In this document: in pieces, positions 13,411 to 22,117 of the stretch
Layout: every line of letters begins with the position of its first letter
Numbering within the stretch: the stretch's first letter is position 1
Assembly (NCBI RefSeq): GCF_000221045.1
Contig: NC_015856.1
Span: forward strand, 5,069,424 to 5,133,423
DNA from: Collimonas fungivorans Ter331
GTDB taxonomy: Bacteria > Pseudomonadota > Gammaproteobacteria > Burkholderiales > Burkholderiaceae_D
Length of the DNA stretch: 64,000 nt
Direction of reading: 5' to 3'
Notes under the pieces: generated by a model
The model's database searches: none
The model's input: only the letters and a program-made list of their open reading frames with translations
What the model was told of the DNA's origin: nothing
Translations under genes and position numbers: made by a program

Positions 13411-15774
13411 TCACCCCTGGGGCTGCGTCCGGGTCGCAAGTTGCAGCATTTGTTGTTTTTGGTCTCGCGCCTGGTCCAATTCGGCGCCGAGGTCGTAAGC
13501 ATGAGCCTTGGTGTAGTCTTTCGCCGCATTCCAGACGTAATCGTTGATCGTGCTTTGCCCGAACTGCTGCAACAGGTTGCCGCTGGATTTATACGATTCC
13601 CCGGGCAGCGGACCCGGCGCGCCGCTGCGCAGAAATTGCGCCAGAAGCGGGCCGGTCCCGGCTTGCACAACACTCGAAGTCGTACTGGCAAGCATGACCC
13701 GGCATACATCTATGGTCTGGCCGACACGGCTGGCCCAGGTCTGTTTTGGCCCCAAAGTCTGTTTGACTAGCGCACCGGCTTCAACCAGGGTTCCGCCCAC
13801 GAAATGCGGCAAGCGTGCAATATCGCTCCAGCCTGCTGCAGGAATGTCGGGGTTCTTGACTTTGACGGAATAAAGATTAACGCGTTGCTTTCCACCTAAC
13901 AGGTTATCGACCTCGGTTTGTGCAAGGTGCGGAGTCGCCTTGGCCATGGCTATCAAAAATTTACTCAAGGCGCCGGCACTTGAGGAAGTTAGAAGAGTTC
14001 CGCCAAAAACCGGCAGTGGCTTTGTCAATGCGCTCGCGCTCGATACCACTCGGCGCAGCACATTCGCGGTACCCATCATTCCTGGCTGAAACCACGTTAC
14101 CAGCCCCTTCCCATCCAGAGCGCCTTGCTTCATCGACAATAAATTGCGGGTAGCCGTGGCTTCGTGCTTCAACGCCAGATGCGAGATGTTTTGCCCGGCC
14201 CCCAGGCTATTCTCCGCACCCTCGGAAGGAGCGCTTAAACCGCCGCCGGCCGCTGCCGGACGCCAGTATTCCTTTACGCCATCTTTCACACTTAGGCGCA
14301 CCGTTCCTGGAACAGGTATCAGCGCCTTCAGATCTACCGCCGCCAGCGCTGGGAAATTGGAGATTTTGGCGCGACGATCCATGGCCTGTATCAACCAGCT
14401 GTCCACGGCGTAAGCCGTCAGGCCGCTCGCCGCACCGCCCAGCAGGGCGGGCCCGATATCATTACCAAGCTCGCCGACCAGTTTTCCATTCTGAAGGCGC
14501 TGCCTGGTAGCCGTAACAATGGTGTTGCGCAGGGGAGAGCGTGACGTTCCCACGATGAATTGACGCGCGCCTTCATATAATGCCGCCAAGAGAGCGGAAT
14601 GCAATGGCGTCGACATGTCTTGCCGCATTGAATAGCCATGTCCGCCAAAGGCTTTCTGGCGCGCGGTCAGGACTTTCCCTGCCCATGTGACGTACTCTTT
14701 TTCAAGCCCCACTTGCTGGGTAAGGGATTCAGGCGAAAGGTGAGCCGGCCAGTGTAGTTTCTTAAGTTCATCGTTGACCTGCTGTTCCGGCAACAATTCC
14801 GGTATATCGATTACCACGTCCCCTCGGACCGGACGAGCCGGCCGGCCGGCATTGCCATGATCGGTGCGGCTATGTCCAGGCCGGCTCCGAAGATGAGATG
14901 CCGAAGCAGATCTGTCGTCAATCTGAATTTCCGATGAGGCAGGTAAACGACGCCTGCCGACGTTAATCGGAAGCGACTCGGTTCGTTCGCCGCTGCGAAT
15001 CGCCGCACTGTACTGAAATGGCGGAAATACGCCGGAACCGGACGCTGTCGTCGATTTACGGCCAGCCGCAGACGATTCCGGCATGTCTCCGCCGACCGGC
15101 GCCCGAGGCGGCAACCGTAGAGATGCAGATCCGCCCACTGAAGAATCTCTTGAGTGCGGACCACCAAAAATCATCCTCGAGTCAATGCTCCACTGCTTGG
15201 AGTCAGAACGCTCTCCAGCCCTTAGCAGGGATTCATGGTCGCCATGGCCTGGCGGCGCCGACTCATGCCGTTCCTCATGTCGGGGCGTGACATTTTCCAG
15301 AGTCGCCTGCACCGATTGTTCTTCGCGCCGAAACGATGCACCTGAATGCCGGGGCAATCCGATCGTTGACGCGGAACGTCTTACTTCGCCGCTATCGACT
15401 GAGGGTGTATTGGCGAATCGCGAGGAATGGAAACGCCTCTCTTGCGGCATTGCCGTACGGGGCAATGTGTTGGTTAAAGTTGTTGCCGGAGTTTGCGCCG
15501 CGTCGGCTACGCTGGCGCCGGCCTCAGGATCTACTGGCGAATGATGTACGGCCTGTAGCGACGCAAGATCCAATTCCCGCGAAGACGCATCCATCGACCG
15601 CATCCGCCTCCTGCCGGAAGACTCGGCCAGAGCCTGAAGCGGCCCGCCGCCCGGCTCCATCCGCTGCGAAGCGGTGCGGGGATTTGACACGGCAGGCCGG
15701 TCGTCCTCCGGCGTCGATATTGAAAGATCGTGCGGCAACCCCGTTGCGGGGCGTACTGGAACCGGAGAAGTCAC
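13411..15774 (-). CDS. Large T3SS effector candidate (787 aa)
   Basis: 787 residues. About residues 1-320 are Ser/Arg/Pro/Gly-rich and low-complexity, as in long T3 effectors. From about 330 (VVIDIPELLPEQQVNDELKK) the protein looks folded, with helices and mildly hydrophobic stretches around GPALLGGAASGLTAYAVDSWL and FGGTLLTSSSAGALSKFL. The C-terminus is charged. No catalytic motif is recognised. It starts 14 bases after a CesT-like chaperone gene and shares its box-bearing promoter, the usual chaperone-effector pairing. I cannot name a known effector family. Confidence 0.65.
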   Translation of the reverse strand: MTSPVPVRPATGLPHDLSISTPEDDRPAVSNPRTASQRMEPGGGPLQALAESSGRRRMRSMDASSRELDLASLQAVHHSPVDPEAGASVADAAQTPATTLTNTLPRTAMPQERRFHSSRFANTPSVDSGEVRRSASTIGLPRHSGASFRREEQSVQATLENVTPRHEERHESAPPGHGDHESLLRAGERSDSKQWSIDSRMIFGGPHSRDSSVGGSASLRLPPRAPVGGDMPESSAAGRKSTTASGSGVFPPFQYSAAIRSGERTESLPINVGRRRLPASSEIQIDDRSASASHLRSRPGHSRTDHGNAGRPARPVRGDVVIDIPELLPEQQVNDELKKLHWPAHLSPESLTQQVGLEKEYVTWAGKVLTARQKAFGGHGYSMRQDMSTPLHSALLAALYEGARQFIVGTSRSPLRNTIVTATRQRLQNGKLVGELGNDIGPALLGGAASGLTAYAVDSWLIQAMDRRAKISNFPALAAVDLKALIPVPGTVRLSVKDGVKEYWRPAAAGGGLSAPSEGAENSLGAGQNISHLALKHEATATRNLLSMKQGALDGKGLVTWFQPGMMGTANVLRRVVSSASALTKPLPVFGGTLLTSSSAGALSKFLIAMAKATPHLAQTEVDNLLGGKQRVNLYSVKVKNPDIPAAGWSDIARLPHFVGGTLVEAGALVKQTLGPKQTWASRVGQTIDVCRVMLASTTSSVVQAGTGPLLAQFLRSGAPGPLPGESYKSSGNLLQQFGQSTINDYVWNAAKDYTKAHAYDLGAELDQARDQKQQMLQLATRTQPQG

Positions 15775-15788
15775 GTTGGCCCTTTCGA

Positions 15789-16262
15789 CTATGGGTTTGG
15801 TTTGGCGCTGTCCAATAATTGCTGTACTGCCATTGCTCCAACCGCATTCATCAGATCGAGCGTTTTTACGATTTCATCGACTTCGTCGATCCAGGCAATC
15901 GAGCTGAGTTGCAACAGGCCCTCGGCGGAAACTCCCAGATACCAGCCGAACTCGGTGAGAAGCTTTCGTTGAATTTCCAGCAGTTGTCCAACTTCCGGCC
16001 CCATCAGCTCATTGGCGGAGAGCGGTAATGCGACTTCCGGAAAGACGGAGCATTGAGCGTCAAGCAAATGCAGCCGGCAGTCGAAACCCGATGGTCCGGA
16101 GAATGCCTTCGGCGCAATCAATTCTGTATATCTCGACACCGGGATGCCGAGCAGCACGGCAATCTGGATCAGGAAATTTTTTTGTTCTTCCGTGACCGTT
16201 TGCTTCTTGATTGAAGAATCCAGCGATCTACCGGCGGAAGAGGAATGCGATAATTTATTCAT
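15789..16262 (-). CDS. CesT-like T3SS chaperone
   Basis: 157 residues, acidic, with the class I chaperone layout: N-terminal helix, strands ending FDCRLHLLD, a central helix (VGQLLEIQRKLLTEFGWYLG), strand LLQLSSIAW and a C-terminal acidic helix (WIDEVDEIVKTLDLMNAV). Such proteins bind the N-terminus of one effector and hand it to the export gate. It lies directly before the 787-residue effector gene, which is its likely client. A hrpII-type box is 72 bases upstream of its start. Confidence 0.7.
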   Translation of the reverse strand: MNKLSHSSSAGRSLDSSIKKQTVTEEQKNFLIQIAVLLGIPVSRYTELIAPKAFSGPSGFDCRLHLLDAQCSVFPEVALPLSANELMGPEVGQLLEIQRKLLTEFGWYLGVSAEGLLQLSSIAWIDEVDEIVKTLDLMNAVGAMAVQQLLDSAKPNP

Positions 16263-16295
16263 GGCAGACGGTCTCGATTGGAAGTGAGTCGCTGC

Positions 16296-16357
16296 ATGTT
16301 AGGAACCGGGCAGACCGTCGGGCCGAAAAAAAGCGAAGCCAGCCGTCCGGCTACGAA
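16296..16357 (-). promoter_or_regulatory. hrpII-type box and -10 ahead of the chaperone-effector pair
   Basis: Read on the minus strand, TTCG (16357-16354) and TTCG (16337-16334) are 16 bases apart. A YANNNT -10 (TAACAT, 16301-16296) follows 32 bases after the box, the same distance as at sctD. The orientation fits the chaperone gene starting at 16262. Confidence 0.65.
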
Positions 16358-16544
16358 GTAGCTACGGAATTTTATGCTTTAACGGATTCGCATTTTCTCC
16401 ATTAGATCCTGGAGTGCAATATTCGCAATGATCGAGGTGTGTCATCCGCGGCGCCGCCAACTTCAGCGATAGCGCGATGCTTTACAGCAACGTTGTAGAA
16501 TGCTCTCAAAGATTTGCTACAGCGTTAACTCAATAGGAGAAAAA

Positions 16545-16742
16545 ATGAAAACAATCGGTGCATTGGTAATTCTTTTTAGCGTATTGGCCTGTTCAAAAGA
16601 AGAAACGCCAAAACCTGTTGTCGTTGCGCCCGATGCTGGGGCTTCGGCATCTGCAACTACGATTGAAAGCAAGGATATTCAAGCGTCGAGAAAAGCCGCC
16701 TTGGAGGCGCTCGGCGCCGCCAGTACACCCAGCAAGCCGTGA
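16545..16742 (+). CDS. Small lipoprotein of unknown function (65 aa)
   Basis: 65 residues from ATG 16545, preceded by AGGAGA at ideal distance; an earlier in-frame start at 16500 has no such signal. MKTIGALVILFSVLAC-SK is a clear lipoprotein signal with lipobox VLAC (Cys at residue 18). The mature part is short, Pro/Ala/Ser-rich and then charged. Function unknown. It may be a T3SS-region gene or an unrelated small lipoprotein. Convergent with the Ada-AlkA gene. Confidence 0.7.
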   Translation: MKTIGALVILFSVLACSKEETPKPVVVAPDAGASASATTIESKDIQASRKAALEALGAASTPSKP

Positions 16743-16792
16743 CGGCGGATATCTCACGAACTTGAATGGCAGCGCGCCAAGCCGAGGCAAAC

Positions 16793-18262
16793 TCAGGCCA
16801 GCGACGACCAAAGATGCTGTGCCGCATAAGCGCGCCACGGCCGCCAGGCTTCTGCCCGCAGCGTCAGTTCCTTTGCGTTCGGCCTGGCGCCTTCATGAAC
16901 CGCGATCGCGTGCATCAAGGCCACATCGGCCGCCGGAAACGCATCGGGCTCACGTAAATGGCGAAGCGCCATGTATTGTGCGGTCCAGTCGCCGATGCCC
17001 GGCAATGCGCGCAATTTCAATACCGCTTCTTCCAGGCTGACGCAGGTATCCAGCAACTGCGGGTCGGCCACCAGCGCTGCAGCTATCGCAGACAAGGTGG
17101 CGGCGCGCGTTTTTGGCATGCCCAGCGGCGCCAGGTCAGCAGCTGCCACGGCGGCGGCTTGCGGGAAGACGTGGGTCAGCCCCGGCCGGTCTGCGCAAGG
17201 ATCGCTGAGCGCTTCGCCGTACTGCGCTACCAGCTTGCCGGCCAACCGGATAGCGCCGAGCACGGTGATCTGCTGCCCCAGCACCGCCCGCATCGCCTGT
17301 TCGAAACCGTCCCAGCAGCCCGGTACGCGCAGGCCGGGCCGGGCTGCAGTGAGCCTGGCCATCAAGGGATCGGCCGACAGCTGGCGGCCGATGATTTCGG
17401 GATCGGCTGCCAGGTCGAACATCCGGCGCAGGCGGGCAATGATGGCTGACAACGACGACAATCGCGGGAAACGGATGGTGGCTTGAAGGGCATGGCCCTC
17501 GCCTTGCTGCACGACAATGGTTCCATGCGCGCCGTCGAGGCAGATGCTGCGGTAGTAACAGCCGTCCGCCACCAGTTCCACGCCGGCAATCGCGCGCGGG
17601 CTCAGGAACGCCAGCATGGCAGGCCAGTCGTAAGGCGGCCGGTAACGCAGCAACAGCGTTACTCCGGCTTGCGCCGATTGTTCCGGCTGGCTGCCATGGC
17701 GTAATGCGCTGGGCGGACGCCGGAACAGGTTTTGGAACACCTCGTTGAAACGGCGGACGCTGCCAAACCCGGCGGCGAAAGCGATTTCGGTAATCGGCAT
17801 GCGGGTTTCATGGATCAGCTGCTGGGCCAGCAGCACCCGGCGCGTCTGCGCTACGGCAACCGGCGACGCTCCCAGATGCTGGGCGAACAGGCGGCGCAGT
17901 TGCCGTTCGCCCACGCCCAGCCGCGCGACCAGCGCGTCCATGCCATTGTCGTCCAGCGCTCCCATTTCTATCAGCGCCAGTGCGCGCGTCACGGTATTGG
18001 ATACGCCGCTGTTGGCAACTCCGCGCCAGGCGCCGGAATCGGGCGCAGCTTCCGGGCGGCAGCGCAGGCATGGACGAAAACCCGCTTCCTGTGCAGCGGC
18101 GGCGGTGGGGAAAAACAAGACGTTTTCGGATTTGGCGGTACGCGCGGGGCAAATCGGACGGCAATAGATGCCGGTAGTTTTGACGCCGATGAAAAAACGT
18201 CCGTCAAAGCGTACATCGCGGCTGGCCAGCGCCCGGTAGCAGGTGTCGTGATCGAGTTCCAT
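16793..18262 (-). CDS. alkA: Ada-AlkA fusion: methyl-sensing regulator and 3-methyladenine glycosylase
   Basis: 489 residues. The N-terminal Ada zinc domain has Cys at 34, 38, 65 and 68 (YCRPICPA, FRPCLRCRPE), where one Cys takes a methyl group from methylphosphotriesters. An AraC-type DNA-binding domain (about 85-185) follows, then an AlkA N-terminal domain and an HhH-GPD glycosylase (LPGIGDWTAQYMALRHL, catalytic Asp in FPAADVAL). The protein should remove alkylated bases and switch on its own expression after alkylation damage. There is no O6-methylguanine transferase domain. This fusion is known in other bacteria. Confidence 0.93.
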   Translation of the reverse strand: MELDHDTCYRALASRDVRFDGRFFIGVKTTGIYCRPICPARTAKSENVLFFPTAAAAQEAGFRPCLRCRPEAAPDSGAWRGVANSGVSNTVTRALALIEMGALDDNGMDALVARLGVGERQLRRLFAQHLGASPVAVAQTRRVLLAQQLIHETRMPITEIAFAAGFGSVRRFNEVFQNLFRRPPSALRHGSQPEQSAQAGVTLLLRYRPPYDWPAMLAFLSPRAIAGVELVADGCYYRSICLDGAHGTIVVQQGEGHALQATIRFPRLSSLSAIIARLRRMFDLAADPEIIGRQLSADPLMARLTAARPGLRVPGCWDGFEQAMRAVLGQQITVLGAIRLAGKLVAQYGEALSDPCADRPGLTHVFPQAAAVAAADLAPLGMPKTRAATLSAIAAALVADPQLLDTCVSLEEAVLKLRALPGIGDWTAQYMALRHLREPDAFPAADVALMHAIAVHEGARPNAKELTLRAEAWRPWRAYAAQHLWSSLA

Positions 18263-18392
18263 CGGACCATGATCGCGCCGATATTTACCAATGTCTAGCG
18301 GTTTTCGGACATCGACATGATAGCGATGAAAACCGGAATGGATGAGGCCTGGGCGCCGTTTCCCGCGCCCCGAGGCCTGGCAGGATGGGAAC

Positions 18393-18752
18393 CTACTTGC
18401 CGTTCAGCGCGGACCACGAGCGCGGACCGCCGTCGCCGTAGCGTTCGTCAAAGCGTTGCAATACGGCTTCGCGCACCGGCTCCGACAAGCTTGGATATTT
18501 GTCGCCCTGTTCTATCGCGGCGTATTCTTCACCGGCTTTCGCGGGATCCGCGGGAATATGGAATTTAACGATGAAATCCTGCTGCCACTGCTCGGTAACC
18601 TTGAGGACGAGTGCTGCGCGCGCAGCAGGATTCAGGACACCGAACTCGCCGACGCCGGCCGTGATGTGCTGCACGGTTTCGGTCAGCCCCTCTTCGGTCG
18701 GCGGCGCCTTGGTGAACTCTTTAACGGCATGTGAACTACTCGTCTTACTCAT
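18393..18752 (-). CDS. Hypothetical protein (119 aa)
   Basis: 119 residues, soluble, no signal or membrane segment. I recognise no family. The middle contains a helical stretch (LNPAARAALVLKVTEQWQQDF) and the C-terminus is rich in Tyr, Gly and charged residues. A ribosome site (GAGGAGAGTGAC) lies before the ATG, and the gene fits neatly between its neighbours, so it is likely real. It may share a transcript with the methyltransferase gene upstream of it on the minus strand. Confidence 0.65.
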   Translation of the reverse strand: MSKTSSSHAVKEFTKAPPTEEGLTETVQHITAGVGEFGVLNPAARAALVLKVTEQWQQDFIVKFHIPADPAKAGEEYAAIEQGDKYPSLSEPVREAVLQRFDERYGDGGPRSWSALNGK

Positions 18753-18836
18753 GTCACTCTCCTCGGGTTAAGTGGTGCGATGGTGGACGGCCCGCTTGCG
18801 GCAGGCGGATGCTGCAAAACGATTGGGATGAATCTC

Positions 18837-19706
18837 CTAGGCTGCGGTAAAAAAACGTTCTTGCATTTCTTCCAGCCCCAGGGTGTGCAGGACTTCTTGC
18901 AGGCGTTCGGTCGGCCGCTTGCGCGGCAGGTCTTTGTAGCTGGCGATGATCAGTTCATTCTTCATCGAGTGCTCCCAACCCACCAGTTCGGTGACGCTGA
19001 CCTGGTAGCCATGCGCTTCCAGCTGCAGGCAGCGCAGCACGTTGGTGACCTGGCTGCCGAATTCGCGCGTATGCAGCGGATGGCGCCAGATTTCGGTCAG
19101 CGCTTCTTTCGCCAGCGATTTGCCCTTGTTCTTTTTCAGCACGGAGGCCACTTCCGCCTGGCAGCAAGGCACCAGCACCATGAAACGCGCCTGTTTCTTC
19201 AAGCCAAATTCAATTGCATCGTCGGTCGCGGTATTACACGCATGCAAGGCTGTAACGACATCGATACGGCCTGGCAGCAAAGCCGATCCTATCGATTCGG
19301 CCACCGACAAATTGAGGAAGGACATGCCCGGAAACTCCAGGCGCTGCGCCAGTTCCTGCGATTTCTTGACCAGCTCTTCGCGGGTTTCGATGCCGAAGAT
19401 ATGCGAGTTGTCGGTCAATGCCTTGAAAAACAGGTCGTACAGGATGAATCCAAGATAGGATTTGCCGGCGCCGTGGTCGACCAGCTGCACCCCGCCCTGT
19501 TCCTGCTGGATTTCCTGCAGCAGCGGCTCGATGAATTGATATAAATGATATACCTGCTTGAGCTTGCGGCGGCTGTCCTGGTTCAATTTACCGTCGCGTG
19601 TCAGGATATGTAACTCTTTGAGCAACTCTATCGACTGGCCGGGGCGGATTTCGTGCTTGGACGCTTGCGGGTTGGTGGAATTGGATTCTTGCTTGATACC
19701 GTTCAT
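18837..19706 (-). CDS. SAM-dependent methyltransferase (Methyltransf_32-like)
   Basis: 289 residues from the ATG at 19706 (the frame is open further upstream but without a likely start). VDHGAGKSYLGF is a SAM-binding loop; ALHACNTATDDAI and VPCCQAEV match the motifs of the Methyltransf_32 group, a family often placed with RNA or protein methyltransferases. Substrate unknown. The N-terminal ~60 residues are a charged helical extension. Neighbours give no pathway hint. Confidence 0.8.
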   Translation of the reverse strand: MNGIKQESNSTNPQASKHEIRPGQSIELLKELHILTRDGKLNQDSRRKLKQVYHLYQFIEPLLQEIQQEQGGVQLVDHGAGKSYLGFILYDLFFKALTDNSHIFGIETREELVKKSQELAQRLEFPGMSFLNLSVAESIGSALLPGRIDVVTALHACNTATDDAIEFGLKKQARFMVLVPCCQAEVASVLKKNKGKSLAKEALTEIWRHPLHTREFGSQVTNVLRCLQLEAHGYQVSVTELVGWEHSMKNELIIASYKDLPRKRPTERLQEVLHTLGLEEMQERFFTAA

Positions 19707-19809
19707 GGAACTTGCTTTCTGTCGGCCAGACTTACCGGCTATTCCACCAAGTATAACGGCTTCGACCGCACGAGGTCTCCAATGCACCGATATCCGCCCA
19801 AAAAAATCG

Positions 19810-20439
19810 TCAGAACGGCTGGCCGATCCGTCCCATCGTGCAGGAATACCGGCCCAGCTCGATGTCGTTGCGCAAGCCCATCTTTCTCATCGCCGAGGCC
19901 TTTTGCAAACCCACGGTCTTGACGCTCTTGTTGAGGCGGTCGGCGATTTCCCGCAGGCTGTTGCCGACCACGTACATCTTCAGCACCTCCGCTTCGCGCC
20001 TGGTCGGCAGCCTGCCGCTGGGGCCCTTTTTCAGCAACTGCAGCGCCGCCTTGCCGATATACGGCGCCGCATGCGAACCCTCCAGCATGGCCCGGCCGAG
20101 CTCGCTTATCTCGTCGCTCTTGTGCACCAACCCCTTCACGCCGCAATTGGTGATCTGGTACAGCACAGCGGGGATATCGATCATGGTCAGCACGATCAGC
20201 CCCAGCGTCGGGTAATTGCTCTTCAGCTGCCGGAACAATGCGCAGCCGCGGCCAATGCGGTTGATCGGCAGTGAAAATTCCGTGATCAGCAGGTCGCATG
20301 GCGTATCCAGCAGGCGTTCCGACAGTTCCGCTGTCGACGACGCCGTCGCCACCACGGTAAAACCCGGCATCTGCTCAATGTACTGGCGCGTCCCTGAAAT
20401 GATGGCCGGCTGGTCGTCGGCCAGAATAATCTTGGTCAT
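19810..20439 (-). CDS. RcsB-like response regulator, acceptor Asp replaced by Glu (copy 1)
   Basis: 209 residues from ATG (MTKIILADDQ). Receiver domain at 1-120: acidic pair DD, switch Thr in VLTM and Lys in VHKSDE are present, but the phospho-acceptor position reads LLITEFSLP, where the family has TDLSMP. The LuxR-type helix-turn-helix (REAEVLKMYVVGNSLREIADRLNKSVKTVGLQK) and the NDIELGRY end are RcsB-like. Glu at this site mimics phosphorylation in many regulators, so it may be constantly active. No kinase gene is adjacent. Divergent from a paralogue with the same change. Confidence 0.88.
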   Translation of the reverse strand: MTKIILADDQPAIISGTRQYIEQMPGFTVVATASSTAELSERLLDTPCDLLITEFSLPINRIGRGCALFRQLKSNYPTLGLIVLTMIDIPAVLYQITNCGVKGLVHKSDEISELGRAMLEGSHAAPYIGKAALQLLKKGPSGRLPTRREAEVLKMYVVGNSLREIADRLNKSVKTVGLQKASAMRKMGLRNDIELGRYSCTMGRIGQPF

Positions 20440-20686
20440 GAAATTGCCTCCCCGCAATTGATGAACGAACGATGTCTCCCTAGGTTTCTACTTATCGTTA
20501 TTGAATAGGAAGTATCGGGTTTGCACATTATTAAATATATAAGTAAATCTCTTAATTTCATAGTCCAATGAACAACTTAACAATAAAATAACTAGAATCA
20601 ACCACGCTGCAATACGGCGCCGGAGAATTGCGAAGTTTCCCGGGCCGTCTCCAACCCTGTCTGATATTTTCGATGGAGTAATCAAT
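20440..20686. promoter_or_regulatory. AT-rich divergent promoter region between two regulator genes
   Basis: 247 bases between the starts of the two divergent RcsB-like genes. The middle (about 20500-20600) is strongly AT-rich (runs such as TATTAAATATATAAG), unlike the GC-rich flanks. It must hold both promoters. I see no clear operator, but RcsB-like proteins often bind their own promoters. Confidence 0.5.
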
Positions 20687-21385
20687 GTGAGGATTGTTCT
20701 GGCGGACGACCACCCCGTGTTTACCGCAGGGGTGCGCAACTACCTCAACCACGTGCCGGATTGCCGCGTCGTGGCCTGCGTCACCAGCTCGGATGCGCTG
20801 GTCAGGTGCCTGGAGTCGACACCCTGCGACCTGGTCATCACCGAGTTCTCGATGCCGATGGTGCGCATCAGCGACGGCTTGCACCTGCTGTCTTACATCA
20901 GGCGCCATCATCCGCAAACCTGGCTGGTGGTGCTGACCATGAATGCACTGCCGGTGGTGCTGTACCAGATCGTCAACAGCGGCGTGAACGGCTTGCTGCA
21001 CAAAAGCGATGCAATCCCCGAACTCGGCAAGACCATCCGCCACCTAGGCAACGATTCGCCCTACATGGGACCGTCTTTCCAGGCCCTGCTGCAGAACGGC
21101 ATCAACGGCCAGGCCAAAAGCCGCATCCCGAGCCCGCGCGAAACCGAGGTGCTGCGCCTGTATGCGGCGGGCAACAGCCTGCGCGATATCGCCCAGCGCC
21201 TGAGCAAGAGCGTGAAAACGGTGAGCTTGCAAAAAGCTTCCGCGATGAAGAAACTGGGCCTTGGCAACGATATCGAACTGGGCCGCTACTGCGCCGCGGT
21301 AAGCGGCGATATTGTCCAGCCGCCGGGATGCGGCGACTGGTTTCTTTCAAATAACGAGAGCGATGACGACAGTGAAGAAACCTGA
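20687..21385 (+). CDS. RcsB-like response regulator, acceptor Asp replaced by Glu (copy 2)
   Basis: 232 residues from a GTG start; the ATG overlapping it runs straight into a stop, and GGAG lies 9 bases ahead. DD, VLTM and LLHKSD of the receiver are present, but the acceptor site is LVITEFSMP, again Glu for Asp. The LuxR/RcsB-type DNA-binding domain is intact (TEVLRLYAAGNSLRDIAQRLSKSVKTVSLQK, NDIELGRY). The C-terminus adds ~20 acidic residues not present in copy 1. Clearly a paralogue of the divergent gene. Confidence 0.88.
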   Translation: MRIVLADDHPVFTAGVRNYLNHVPDCRVVACVTSSDALVRCLESTPCDLVITEFSMPMVRISDGLHLLSYIRRHHPQTWLVVLTMNALPVVLYQIVNSGVNGLLHKSDAIPELGKTIRHLGNDSPYMGPSFQALLQNGINGQAKSRIPSPRETEVLRLYAAGNSLRDIAQRLSKSVKTVSLQKASAMKKLGLGNDIELGRYCAAVSGDIVQPPGCGDWFLSNNESDDDSEET

Positions 21386-21391
21386 AACGGT

Positions 21392-21733
21392 TCAGGGCTG
21401 CTCTTTCAGGTCAAAGATCTGCGTCATCGCCACCCATTTTTCTCCTGGCGGGGTCCATGGCGTCGCTGCCTGGAACTCCCACATCAGGGTTTCCCATTCC
21501 TGCACCTTGGGATCGGTGCGCGCGGCGTTCGCCATGCGCTCCGGGCTGTAAATCGCGTCGTCGGTTTCCATCAGCATCACCAGGCGCGTGCCGAGCCGAT
21601 AGATTTCCATACCGAGCACGCCATGCAAGCGCAGATGGGCGGCTATCTCGGGCCAGATGCGGCGGTGCAGGGTTTCATAACGGCCGATCAGGCTGGGGTC
21701 GTCCTTCAGGTCCAGCACCAGGCAGTAACGCAT
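21392..21733 (-). CDS. L-rhamnose mutarotase family protein (RhaM-like)
   Basis: 113 residues from ATG at 21733 (MRYCLVLDLKDD). RYxLxLDLKDDP, RRIWPEI and WETLMW fit the DUF718/L-rhamnose mutarotase family, which interconverts the alpha and beta anomers of L-rhamnose or L-fucose. The gene normally sits with deoxysugar catabolic genes. Here the only neighbours are an SDR remnant 41 bases upstream on the same strand and a divergent FadR-type regulator, so it is a leftover of a reduced locus and may no longer serve a full pathway. Confidence 0.85.
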   Translation of the reverse strand: MRYCLVLDLKDDPSLIGRYETLHRRIWPEIAAHLRLHGVLGMEIYRLGTRLVMLMETDDAIYSPERMANAARTDPKVQEWETLMWEFQAATPWTPPGEKWVAMTQIFDLKEQP

Positions 21734-21774
21734 ATTGTCGAGACTCCTAACTTGAATGGCTGCGCCGGCGCAGC

Positions 21775-21891
21775 CTAATGGGACCAGCCGCCGTCGATCA
21801 CATGGATCGCGCCGGTGGTGAACGCCGATTCGTCCGAAGCTAGCGCCGATACCGCGGCAGCCGCCAGAATGCGCTTTCCTTGTAATCTCAT
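21775..21891 (-). pseudogene. SDR dehydrogenase remnant with large in-frame deletion
   Basis: A 38-codon frame joins an SDR-type start (MRLQGKRIL) to a typical SDR end (LASDESAFTTGAIHVIDGGW). Normal SDR proteins are about 250 residues, so some 210 central codons, including the Rossmann glycine motif and the Tyr-x-x-x-Lys active site, are gone. The partner genes suggest it was an L-rhamnose or L-fucose dehydrogenase. The start lies between the divergent FadR-type gene and rhaM, the place of the first structural gene of such an operon. Confidence 0.85.
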
Positions 21892-22117
21892 GCGGCTGCC
21901 GCCGATTTTCTGGATTTACTCGGGTTAATATTTTATACTGAAAAGGTTTATTGGCTGGACCAATACTAGCATAGCAAAAATTCCGCGAGCAATCGGCCGG
22001 CGGCGCGCGCCCCGTTCCCGTCATTTATTGGCGGCTAAACGGGCCGTCGGCGCCACCTACTTTGGTTCGCAGCTAGCGCGCCGTGGCACAATATGAAAAA
22101 TATCTTTCCTTACTGCC

